From Nitrospira japonica (lineage in GTDB: Bacteria; Nitrospirota; Nitrospiria; Nitrospirales; Nitrospiraceae), in the NCBI RefSeq assembly GCF_900169565.1, contig NZ_LT828648.1:994876-1058875 (forward strand): DNA of 64,000 bases, in the 5' to 3' direction. Within the stretch, counting starts at the first letter, position 1, and every line of letters begins with the position of its first letter. This document shows, one piece after another, positions 42,827-50,856 of the stretch. The notes beneath the pieces were generated by a model. The model ran no database searches. It was not told the DNA's origin and saw only the letters and a program-made list of their open reading frames with translations. A program made the position numbers and the translations under genes.

Positions 42827-43765
42827 CTATTCGTGCTGCGTTACGCGTACAGGCGGGGAAATGGCCCCTATTTCCGATTGAACGTCATGCGTGATTCCGG
42901 ATTCGGGGGTCATCCCTTTTGCACAGCGGAATCCCGTGAGGTAGCTCCGGCGGTCCGGCGCGCCGGCATTCCGGCCGGCCGAACGAGCCACTTCCGGATC
43001 CTCGTTCCAGGACCCTCCTCGAAACACCTTGTCTGTTCCCCATTGGGGACCGGTCGGATTGCGGTTCTCGTCGCTCCGGTAGTAGTCCGGGTCGAACCAA
43101 TCGGCGACCCATTCACTGACGTTCCCCGCCAGCTGATGGACTCCGTAGGGGCTGACGCCGCGATCATAGCGGTTGACGTTGGCGAGAGGAGGATACTTGA
43201 ATCCCCGCTTCGAGCCTGGGTGCGCGATGTTGCTCTTGAGCCAGCCGGCAGGCTCATTCCCCCATGGGAACACCCGCCCGTCTTCGCCCCTTGCCGCTTT
43301 CTCCCACTCCGCTTCCGTGGGCAGCCGCTTCCCCGCCCACCGGCAGTACGCATCGGCGTCATGCCAACTCACATTGATCACGGGGTGAAGGGCGGCCTTT
43401 TCCGGGAAGGGACTCTCGCGCCAGAACTGCGGCCAATCCGCTCCCCTGGCCAGGACATAGCGAAGGTAGTCCACGTTCGAGACTTCGTACTTGTCGATCT
43501 CAAACCCGTCCACGTACACGTTGTGCTGAGGTTGCTCCTGCGGTCCTGCCGCTCTGTCGAGCTTCGGATCGCTCCCCATGACGAACCAGCCGGCCGGTAC
43601 CTCGACCATGCCTTCCGGCGTGTCCATGGAAGCCAGCCGCTCCGGTCCGTCCAGAGGCGTCCAGAGCGGCGGTTCCTTGGAGGACTCGTGATCGGCCATT
43701 GCGTGGCTGCTCATGGCGAGACAGAACAACCACGCGGCTATGAGCTGAACGGGGGTAATCCCCAT
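42827..43765 (-). CDS. Exported SUMF1/FGE-fold protein without catalytic cysteines
   Basis: The 312-residue protein has a signal peptide (about 1-24) and the SUMF1 fold (VPAGWFVMGSD, YEVSNVDYLRYV, WHDADAYCRWAG, RLPTEAEWEKAARG, GFRCAKG). As in its neighbour, the catalytic cysteines are missing (FRGGSWNEDPEVARSAGR). The two proteins are clear paralogues from a tandem duplication. It follows the blue-copper-like gene by 25 bases. Role inferred only from the neighbourhood: accessory protein of the multicopper oxidase cluster. Confidence 0.88.
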   Translation of the reverse strand: MGITPVQLIAAWLFCLAMSSHAMADHESSKEPPLWTPLDGPERLASMDTPEGMVEVPAGWFVMGSDPKLDRAAGPQEQPQHNVYVDGFEIDKYEVSNVDYLRYVLARGADWPQFWRESPFPEKAALHPVINVSWHDADAYCRWAGKRLPTEAEWEKAARGEDGRVFPWGNEPAGWLKSNIAHPGSKRGFKYPPLANVNRYDRGVSPYGVHQLAGNVSEWVADWFDPDYYRSDENRNPTGPQWGTDKVFRGGSWNEDPEVARSAGRNAGAPDRRSYLTGFRCAKGMTPESGITHDVQSEIGAISPPVRVTQHE

Positions 43766-43790
43766 ACCCGTCTATCCCCTTATCCCCTCC

Positions 43791-44717
43791 TCAGTGGTCC
43801 TGCTTCTCGACTATCGGTTCAATTTCTTTCTGCGCTTCTTCGGTGACGTTATAACGGACATACGCATGATCCAGTACTTCGTTCGCGTACAGCCGCCCCG
43901 TGGGAGCCGGGACCGCGATACGGATTTCCGTCGTCGCCTTCGAGTCGATGGTCACGGTTTGCTCAACCGAGCTTCGAATGTAGGGATGCCAGACGACCAG
44001 CTTATAGGTACCGGGCGGCACATCGGTCATGGTGAACCGGCCTTGCTCGTCTGTCTTGGCGAAGTACGGATTCGTCGCGGCGAGCCCCCAGCTCTCCATG
44101 TAGGCGTGAAAGCCGCATTGCATGACGAAGATCCGGCGGCCCTTGCTGAGATTGACCAATTGCTTCATCGGCGCGCCGGCCATGTGCCGATGGTACAGCG
44201 CGGCGTCGCTCCGATCCTTATAATTGTGCGGGTGCTGCGGATTCATCGGCAGCGGCACGTTGAACAAGACGCGCGGACCCAGGTGCGAGGTTTCATACGC
44301 TTGAATGTCGTGCATGACCGGGTCCATGTTGACGACCGTCACCGTCTGATCGTCCCTCACGACGGTCGTGAACGGGTCGAAGAGGCAGTCTTTCGCCTCG
44401 ATTTGCGGCAACCCCCTGTCATCGAACGGCTTGCCTTTGTCGACTCCCTCCAAATACACCACCACCTCACGAAACTCGCCGATTGGCCCGACCTGAAACG
44501 GTTGCAGGATGCGCCAGCCCTGTCCGTCGGAAATGCGCCCGCAATAGAACGGGTCCGGCAACGTCGTGAGGTTGTATCCTTTCGGCTTGGGGACATTCCC
44601 TTCAAGCGTCACAGCCCCGGTCAGCGTGCCGCCGTCCGCGACCGTGATCTCTTCGTAGGCATGGACGGGAGTGCCCAGGATTATCGCGATCAGTGTTACC
44701 GTAAGATATTTGATCAT
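43791..44717 (-). CDS. Periplasmic protein with blue-copper-like site and regulatory-like domain
   Basis: The 308-residue exported protein (signal about 1-20) has an N-terminal beta domain and a C-terminal carboxypeptidase regulatory-like domain (TDEQGRFTMTDVPPGTYKL). The first domain contains H136 (PVMHDIQAYE) and C201-x2-H204-x2-M207 (VMQCGFHAYMESW). This is the H...C..H..M pattern of type 1 copper sites. It could carry electrons between the large oxidase and the cytochrome. It is separated from the oxidase gene by 119 bases that hold an intrinsic terminator, so its expression may be lower than that of the oxidase. Confidence 0.82.
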   Translation of the reverse strand: MIKYLTVTLIAIILGTPVHAYEEITVADGGTLTGAVTLEGNVPKPKGYNLTTLPDPFYCGRISDGQGWRILQPFQVGPIGEFREVVVYLEGVDKGKPFDDRGLPQIEAKDCLFDPFTTVVRDDQTVTVVNMDPVMHDIQAYETSHLGPRVLFNVPLPMNPQHPHNYKDRSDAALYHRHMAGAPMKQLVNLSKGRRIFVMQCGFHAYMESWGLAATNPYFAKTDEQGRFTMTDVPPGTYKLVVWHPYIRSSVEQTVTIDSKATTEIRIAVPAPTGRLYANEVLDHAYVRYNVTEEAQKEIEPIVEKQDH

Positions 44718-44765
44718 CGTCCTTCCTCCGGCCTTTTCGTAATTCCAACGGTGGCTTCAACCTTT

Positions 44766-44811
44766 AAAAAACACGATGAGGGAGCTACGTGCTACAGGCA
44801 GCTCCCCCATC
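44766..44811 (-). terminator. Intrinsic terminator after the multicopper oxidase gene
   Basis: On the minus strand a hairpin (44811-44775; outer GATG/CATC, inner GGGAGCT/AGCTCCC) is followed by GTG and a run of six T (44771-44766). It lies 26 bases after the oxidase stop. As genes of the same direction follow at once, it may be a partial terminator that lowers expression of the accessory genes. Confidence 0.7.
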
Positions 44812-44836
44812 AGGTATTACGACATGACCAACCGCC

Positions 44837-47800
44837 TTACTTCATAGCGGTTGGAACGGCCTGCGGCTGCGGCGTGATGTCAGCATGCTTGGCTCCCATG
44901 CTCGCCGCGCCCAGCGGTTGAATCCGTGAGTCGCCGACCGGCAACACCCGGAGATACCCCCATTGCCCTGATTGCGTGTAGGGCAGCCGATTGTTCGACC
45001 ACACGAAGTCTCCGGCCTGGCGATACGGTCCACCTGCTCCGCCGCGGATGAAGACATCGAGGGTCTCGGATCCGGCATACTCCACCACACTGATCATGTC
45101 GGCGCCCGGCATGTAGGGCTCGATCGGCCATTCATGGCCTTCGACTCCGAACATCCCGTTTTGTTCGCTATTGGCCCCAATCACGTGGATGCGGACCGGG
45201 TCGCCGGCATGCGCCTCGATTAGAGGCGTGGACGGATCTTCCGGTTTGTCCACGACGCAGGGTTGGAAAATCTTACCCAGTGAACAACCTTGCTCTTCTC
45301 GGAGCTTGTACGGTTCGGCGCGGTAGTTCACCGAGGTCAATCCCGCCACGTTCTGCACATAGGGCATGAACGCAGTCCCGATGATGTTGTCCTCGTCCTG
45401 GAAGTAGAGGGCGACATCACGATAGTTCCGCTTGCCCACGTTCTCCGGCAGGCTGGCGTCGACGATGACGTCGGCCCTCCAGGAATTCTTTTGCGAGAGG
45501 TCGGCCCCTGTGACAGGGTCACGGTACTGCGATCCCTTCGGACCGACGATAATGGCCCCGTACAATCCGTTACGAGGATTGACGACGATGTTGCCGCCAT
45601 CCCATACCAGCGACGTCGTTTCCTTGTTGGCAGGATGCGCGTAGTAGGTATAGGCACGGCTCTCGCCGGGACCCACCGTCTGATCGCCGCCATTGTTGCC
45701 GACGTTCAGGCCCTGGCTGTCTTTCGGATCGAAGGCTAATCCAGGGGCGAAGAAGGACGCCCGGCTGGCCTTCATCTTGTTCTTCAGATTCACCTTGATG
45801 CAGTCGCCCAGGTTGGCCCGCAGCGTCAGCGGATGCGGGGTCGTCCCGCTGGACACCGTCGTGGCTTCCTCTTCGAGCGCGAAGATCTTGCCATCAGGCA
45901 TGGTCATTTCGATCTTCCGCTCGAAATCCACCTCGATCACGTCCGGCGCCTTCTGGTTGAGTTTCATCGGGCGGTCCAACGCCACGACGTTGAAGTTCTT
46001 TACCGGAGCGTCGGCCGGACATACGGAACTGGGAGTGGCGGGAATTCCGAGTGGATTGGTCCCCTTCGGGAGCGGCTTGAGATCCGCCACTTCCTTATCG
46101 AGGACGCGCACGATGCCCCATCCGCCTTCGGCGAAGTGGGAGCTTCGGCCGTTGAAGTGAATGTAGTCTCCCGGCATGCCCTGGAATCCTCCTGCCTTGG
46201 TCACGAGGTCGTACCGCTCGGCGATCCCGACGTGAATCGAGTTCTTCCGATTGGCGTCCGCCGCGTACCGTTCCGTGAGGAAGGTATGGCCGGAGATCGT
46301 CCAGACGTGCGATTCGTTCATCAGCTGGTGCAACAGGCGGAACACCATGGTGTCCCCCGTATATGCCCGCAATAGCGGAGTATCAGGATCCCCGTGGATC
46401 GCGCTGCTGAACAGTTTCGACGTGTCCGGGTTGTTCGAGAGGCGTTGCGCGAACGGCTCCGCGCGGAAGTTGAACCCGCTGCCGGTCGTATGCGTGCCGC
46501 CGTTGATGTACTTGTTCGGGGCGTTCATGATCTTCTCGGGCATTTGGAACGACACCGTCTTGCCCGCTTCCAGGGCCACCTCGATCGGCTGTCCGGGAGG
46601 ATTGCCGGCTTCGATGATGTTGACGGTGTGCGGCACTGTGTCGTGGATGGAGACCATCAATTCACGGAAGCTGCCGCTCACGCCGGCCCCGATCGGCTCG
46701 TTGCTGTGAATGTCCGCGATCGGACCGCTGTAGACGAGCTTGCCGTTCTTCGGATCGTGATAGGTTGATCCGAACGGCTCGACCAGCGTCACGCCGAACC
46801 CGCCGTGCGGCCAGGTCGTCGCGCCGAACGCGTGGTCATGCCAGAACACGGTTCCCATGTCGACGTCCACCCACCACCGATAGCGGACGAACTCCGGCGA
46901 CACGAGATCGTTGGCCGGGTGGTTGTGCTTCAGCGGTTTAAAGAATGTCACCTGATCGCCCTTGATGTCCTTGATACGGGCAACCTCGGAGCAGCTCTTG
47001 TCGCGCGGCAGCGAGGCAGTGGCGTCGTTACCGTTCTCCAGGCAATCCATGCCGACCATGACTTCGGTGTTCACATGGAACGCCGTGGCGCCCGGAGCCA
47101 TCTGGATCTTGATGCTGGTGGCGCCTACTTTGGCCCCTCCGACGAGCTTGGCGACCATCGGCGCAGGCAGCCCGTGCTTTGTTTTCTTGCCGAACATGGT
47201 GAACGGGCGTACCGACATCTCATATTCGAACCCGGAGATGACGCCGTCCGAGTTCCCCGTGTCGAACTGGAAGAAATGAGGATGGATGTTGATCTTGGAC
47301 GACTGGAAGTTGGTGTAATCGTCGTCGTCCCATTCGCTGGTGAGCAGGAGGTCCACGCAGTCGTACACGTTGGCACGAATGACCGCGGGAAGCTTGAGGT
47401 CGTCGTTCGCTCTGATCAGACGCTCCTCTTCGTGCAGCACGTAGATTAGGCCGTCCTTGTCCACGATCGCTGGCTCTTTGCCCTGTTTCTTGGCGAGCGT
47501 GATCGGCATCCGGGCGAAGTGAATGTTGTAGGACTTTTGATTGGCATTGTCGGGACAGAGACTCCAACGGCCCTGTTCGCCCGGCTTGGCCGGCTCGGAG
47601 GTCCGTTCACCGTTGGCGTCCTGGTGGATCGGCTCCAGCCAAGGTGCGCCGCTGTGATTCGCCGAGAAGGGCACACGCTTCCCAAAGTGCGGCTTGAAGA
47701 GCGGCCAGGCCAGTTTCCCCGTCGTCGGATCGAACAGGATGGCCGGTCTGGTACTGTCATCCCACTTGGCCGCCCACTGATACTTGGGATTCTGCGCGGT

Positions 47801-49771
47801 GCTCTCGCGTTCGCCACGGGCAATGTTGCCGTCCCACTTCCAGTCCCACACGGTCGAATCGTAGGACAGAATCTGGCCCTTCTCGTCGTTTGTGTGGCCC
47901 GGTTGTCCTTGTGCAGGGACGAACATCTCGACCCAATCCTTGATGTTCACGATAACCGGATCGGATTTCCAGTTGGTCTTCTGGCTCTTGTCGACGATCT
48001 TGAAGGTCTTGCCGAACCAATCCAGGGTGGTCCCGATCAGCTTGTCGGACGAGACGCCTTGCTTGATGCGGCCCTTCCGGTCAGGTAACTCCTGTAGATC
48101 CGGCATCGAATCGGTGTGGGTTGAGCCGACCTGCAGCGTATTGTAAAAGCGGCCGTAACCCCACATGCCCGCCACATAATGATGGGCAACGTGGCAATGA
48201 TAGAGAAACTCGCCCGCCAAATGCTGGCAGCCGCCTCCGCCGCATTCCGGCTCCAGGTCCAAGGCCTCAGACGGCCCGATGACTTCCACATCCACGCGGT
48301 CCGACTTGGTTCGGACGACGGGATATTTCACCGGGCCGTCTTGGCCCATGGCCCAGAGATTGTTGGGTTCTGTTCCCGGGCTCCGCTGCCAGCGGATCGA
48401 TCCGCTGTGGGGATGATGGGAGTGGAACACCTCGGAACCGCCGTGCACTAGCCGCCATTTGACCGGATCGCCCAGATAACCGCGCGCGATCGTGGTGGGC
48501 GTGTCGCCGAAGGTGTAGGCGCTATAGGCCATCGATTCGTCTTCAAAGCCAAAATATTCATGCTGTAGGTGCATCTGATCGATTCCGAACGGCTCGCTGC
48601 GATAGTTGATGGCGCGGCCGCCCGGACGGTAGGCATCCGTCAGCGGATCGCGTTGCGGCAGGAAGTCGCCTTTCTTGTTCAATGGGCGGAAGGCTTCGTC
48701 GCCGATCTCATGGTAGAAGAGCACGAACTCGCGAAAGTCTGGACCGCTCCCGTTGTCGATGTTGACCTGCCAGCCGCTCCTGACTGACTTGTCGGGGCCG
48801 GTACCCAGCGAATCGAGATACTTGGAGCCTTTGGGTTCGACGATGAAGGCTCCGAAGAGGCCCAAGACCGTCAATTCACGGTCATGGCTGTAGGAGTGGA
48901 ATTGCCGCACGCCTTCCTGCATGTGTGGGTGGATATACCATTCAAATTCCTGGGCGTTGCCCGGCGCGACGATGGAATCAGGATTCGTCGTCGTCGCCGG
49001 CCTGCCCGTTGCGCTGACGATCATGCTGGAGGCTTGGATGAACAGACTTCCATCCTCGCTTTCCATCTGATTGCGGAGCGTCATCTTGACACAGTCGCCT
49101 TGGTTGGCGCGGAGCACCAGCGGTTGAATGACGTCGCCCTGCAGCCCCGTGGAGACGGAACCGGGATCGTATCCGTCTTGTTCGCGGGATGCCTTGTTCT
49201 TGGATTCCTCGGCGCGGGCCTTCACGAGGTCCTCAGTCAGCACATACATATAGCCGGGATAGTAGTCGAGCCAGCGGTTCAACGTGATCTCGATATTGAT
49301 CATCGATACATCGTAGGTCTTCGTCGGTACGTTGGCCGGACACTTGCCTCCCGACGACATGACCGGCTCACCCTTGCTTGAATCCGTCATGAGCAGGAAG
49401 CTGCTGCCGTCCTGCCCCATGTACTGGTGCATCATGGACATGTTATTGAACGCGCCGGAGGTCTGCTGCGCCTGCGCGTCCTTCTGGGCCTGCTCTTCAA
49501 GCCGGCGCATCAGGCGATGGTGCTGAAGCTCCATCTTTTCCGATCGTTCAGGTCGTCCTTCGATCGTGTCCTCCACGACCGTCTGGCCCTTCAACTGCTG
49601 GGTCCAGCCAGGCAACGCCACTTGGGTGGCATGGCCTTCGTGCGATCCTGCATCTCCCGCAACTGATGGCCATGGCGTCGCCATGAGGCTGGCCGCCAGC
49701 AGCACGCTGTGCAGCAGAGCCACGGTGCCGGGATGTTTCCGGCTGCGTTGAGGTTGAACTAGAAAAGACAT
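44837..49771 (-). CDS. Giant multidomain multicopper oxidase (MofA-like)
   Basis: The 1644-residue exported protein (signal about 16-40) contains at least six cupredoxin-like domains. Copper motifs seen: HSYSH (about 290), HSHHPHSG (about 450) and HCHVAHHYVAGMWG (about 525) in the first pair of domains; NIHPHFFQF (about 827) and WHDH (about 975) in the middle; ESHVWTISGH (about 1155). The HCH-x3-H-x4-M motif gives a type 1 site next to trinuclear ligands. The last two domains keep only vestiges (GVEGHEW near 1540). Size and plan recall MofA, the putative manganese oxidase of Leptothrix, and MnxG. GGGGAGG precedes the ATG. Cluster partners are a blue-copper-like protein, two SUMF1-fold proteins and a cytochrome. 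The substrate (Mn, Fe, Cu or an organic) is unproven. Confidence 0.9.
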   Translation of the reverse strand: MSFLVQPQRSRKHPGTVALLHSVLLAASLMATPWPSVAGDAGSHEGHATQVALPGWTQQLKGQTVVEDTIEGRPERSEKMELQHHRLMRRLEEQAQKDAQAQQTSGAFNNMSMMHQYMGQDGSSFLLMTDSSKGEPVMSSGGKCPANVPTKTYDVSMINIEITLNRWLDYYPGYMYVLTEDLVKARAEESKNKASREQDGYDPGSVSTGLQGDVIQPLVLRANQGDCVKMTLRNQMESEDGSLFIQASSMIVSATGRPATTTNPDSIVAPGNAQEFEWYIHPHMQEGVRQFHSYSHDRELTVLGLFGAFIVEPKGSKYLDSLGTGPDKSVRSGWQVNIDNGSGPDFREFVLFYHEIGDEAFRPLNKKGDFLPQRDPLTDAYRPGGRAINYRSEPFGIDQMHLQHEYFGFEDESMAYSAYTFGDTPTTIARGYLGDPVKWRLVHGGSEVFHSHHPHSGSIRWQRSPGTEPNNLWAMGQDGPVKYPVVRTKSDRVDVEVIGPSEALDLEPECGGGGCQHLAGEFLYHCHVAHHYVAGMWGYGRFYNTLQVGSTHTDSMPDLQELPDRKGRIKQGVSSDKLIGTTLDWFGKTFKIVDKSQKTNWKSDPVIVNIKDWVEMFVPAQGQPGHTNDEKGQILSYDSTVWDWKWDGNIARGERESTAQNPKYQWAAKWDDSTRPAILFDPTTGKLAWPLFKPHFGKRVPFSANHSGAPWLEPIHQDANGERTSEPAKPGEQGRWSLCPDNANQKSYNIHFARMPITLAKKQGKEPAIVDKDGLIYVLHEEERLIRANDDLKLPAVIRANVYDCVDLLLTSEWDDDDYTNFQSSKINIHPHFFQFDTGNSDGVISGFEYEMSVRPFTMFGKKTKHGLPAPMVAKLVGGAKVGATSIKIQMAPGATAFHVNTEVMVGMDCLENGNDATASLPRDKSCSEVARIKDIKGDQVTFFKPLKHNHPANDLVSPEFVRYRWWVDVDMGTVFWHDHAFGATTWPHGGFGVTLVEPFGSTYHDPKNGKLVYSGPIADIHSNEPIGAGVSGSFRELMVSIHDTVPHTVNIIEAGNPPGQPIEVALEAGKTVSFQMPEKIMNAPNKYINGGTHTTGSGFNFRAEPFAQRLSNNPDTSKLFSSAIHGDPDTPLLRAYTGDTMVFRLLHQLMNESHVWTISGHTFLTERYAADANRKNSIHVGIAERYDLVTKAGGFQGMPGDYIHFNGRSSHFAEGGWGIVRVLDKEVADLKPLPKGTNPLGIPATPSSVCPADAPVKNFNVVALDRPMKLNQKAPDVIEVDFERKIEMTMPDGKIFALEEEATTVSSGTTPHPLTLRANLGDCIKVNLKNKMKASRASFFAPGLAFDPKDSQGLNVGNNGGDQTVGPGESRAYTYYAHPANKETTSLVWDGGNIVVNPRNGLYGAIIVGPKGSQYRDPVTGADLSQKNSWRADVIVDASLPENVGKRNYRDVALYFQDEDNIIGTAFMPYVQNVAGLTSVNYRAEPYKLREEQGCSLGKIFQPCVVDKPEDPSTPLIEAHAGDPVRIHVIGANSEQNGMFGVEGHEWPIEPYMPGADMISVVEYAGSETLDVFIRGGAGGPYRQAGDFVWSNNRLPYTQSGQWGYLRVLPVGDSRIQPLGAASMGAKHADITPQPQAVPTAMK

Positions 49772-49996
49772 ACGGCCTCCCCTGTTGTACCCGCCTCTTC
49801 GGCGGCTGGTTGAAACACGTTTCCTGTCAATCCTTCAATCAATGACTTACTCCTGGTTCCATGTAGTCAGAGCACCGGCCTCCGAGCGACCTCCGGCCAA
49901 CAACCGGGAAAAGGATAGAGCTGGTGAAGGCTTCCTTCTTTCGAAGGAGGGTCATTCGGAGGCCGGTCCTAATCACCCGGGCCTTCACCAGCGCTC
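49772..49996 (-). ncRNA. Structured 5' leader of the oxidase mRNA (candidate cis-regulatory RNA)
   Basis: The predicted transcript start (near 49996) lies just before a leader with two perfect 12-bp inverted repeats. GCTGGTGAAGGC (49920-49931) pairs with 49981-49992, and ACCGGCCTCCGA (49874-49885) pairs with 49956-49967. The repeats interleave (B', A', B, A in the transcript), the topology of a pseudoknot or of two exclusive stems. A small hairpin CCTTC-TTTC-GAAGG (34-38 and 43-47 after 49900) lies inside. A further stem (CCGCC/GGCGG, near 49788-49803) precedes the ribosome site. This matches no riboswitch class that I recognise. Confidence 0.45.
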
Positions 49997-50005
49997 CGCT
50001 CATAG

Positions 50006-50021
50006 CGCAATAGATATGCCG
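50006..50021 (-). promoter_or_regulatory. Sigma-54 promoter of the multicopper oxidase gene
   Basis: The minus strand reads CGGCATATCTATTGCG, with GG at 50020-50019 and GC at 50008-50007 (N10). GGCA and TTGC are consensus. It is the only strong promoter candidate that I see in the 500-base region upstream of the oxidase. Confidence 0.6.
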
Positions 50022-50085
50022 ATCGTCTTCTTGGCGTTGTTCTGAAGAAAGTCGCTGTGAATCGAGAGCTTGAATAATGTGATCT

Positions 50086-50200
50086 TGTCCGGACAGCCGA
50101 TACACTTCCGGGTAGTTCTTCTAGCTTTTTGGACAAAAATCCCTAGGTCATGTGGAAATTCAAAAATATCGCCAGCTTCGGCTGTCCAATTTGTTAGACA
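50086..50200. promoter_or_regulatory. Inverted GGACAGCCG repeats upstream of the oxidase promoter
   Basis: TGTCCGGACA (50086-50095) is a perfect palindrome that overlaps GGACAGCCG (50091-50099). The reverse copy CGGCTGTCC occurs at 50179-50187, within TGTCC-N8-AGACA (50183-50200). The sites lie about 70 and 160 bp upstream of the -24 element at 50020. They are candidate binding sites for the activator encoded at 50857-52218 or another regulator. Confidence 0.4.
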
Positions 50201-50277
50201 TAGAAGTAGAGGGTTTGGGGAACAATGGGGCAATCGGCACTTCGGAGTCTGCTCTGAGCACCTGATCAGAGGGAGCG

Positions 50278-50847
50278 ATGCAGGTCGCGATCCTTATCAT
50301 GTTGGTTCTTGCCATGATCGCTTCGCCCATAGCTTCCAGGCCTACTCCGGTTTGTGCCATCGAGTTCGTCGCCGATCAAACCATCCGGGCGGAAGGGCGT
50401 GTGCATCGCAGCAGCCTCTATTACCGCGACGATATGTGGAGGATCGAGCACAACGATCCTGGTTCGGTGGATATTACGATTGTCAGAAAAGATAAGGGAC
50501 TGATCTGGCTGCTCATCGGGCGGATGAGGCAATTCGCCACTTTGCCCTTCGACGACTCGACCGATGTGATGCTGGACCGTACGTTGGTCAACGAATCTGG
50601 CCGCGAATTGATCGGCACAGAAATCCTAGACGGACATCCCACTGCTGTGTATCAGGTCAGCGTGCAGAACGGCGAACAAGTACTCGTGTACTACCAGTGG
50701 TGGGCTGACGACATTCAGCTGCCGCTTCGTCTCGCTCGTCAAGACGGTGCCTGGGTCGTTCAGTACAAGAACGTGAGGCTTCGTCCAGTGTCGTCCAGTT
50801 TCTTCGAGCTGCCGCTCAATTACCGCCCTGTGGAGACTCAGCCATGA
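50278..50847 (+). CDS. Exported DUF4412/LolA-like protein
   Basis: The 189-residue protein has a signal peptide (about 1-20, ASPIAS) and a beta-rich domain. Patterns such as MWRIEHNDPGSVDITIVRKDKGLIWLL and LIGTEILDGHPTAVYQV are typical of DUF4412 and outer-membrane lipoprotein-sorting (LolA/LolB-like) folds. It is probably periplasmic and may bind a lipid or another hydrophobic ligand. It is divergent from the oxidase gene and convergent with the activator gene, 9 bases from that gene's end. AGAGGGAGCG precedes the ATG. Confidence 0.75.
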   Translation: MQVAILIMLVLAMIASPIASRPTPVCAIEFVADQTIRAEGRVHRSSLYYRDDMWRIEHNDPGSVDITIVRKDKGLIWLLIGRMRQFATLPFDDSTDVMLDRTLVNESGRELIGTEILDGHPTAVYQVSVQNGEQVLVYYQWWADDIQLPLRLARQDGAWVVQYKNVRLRPVSSSFFELPLNYRPVETQP

Positions 50848-50856
50848 CTGAGGGTG

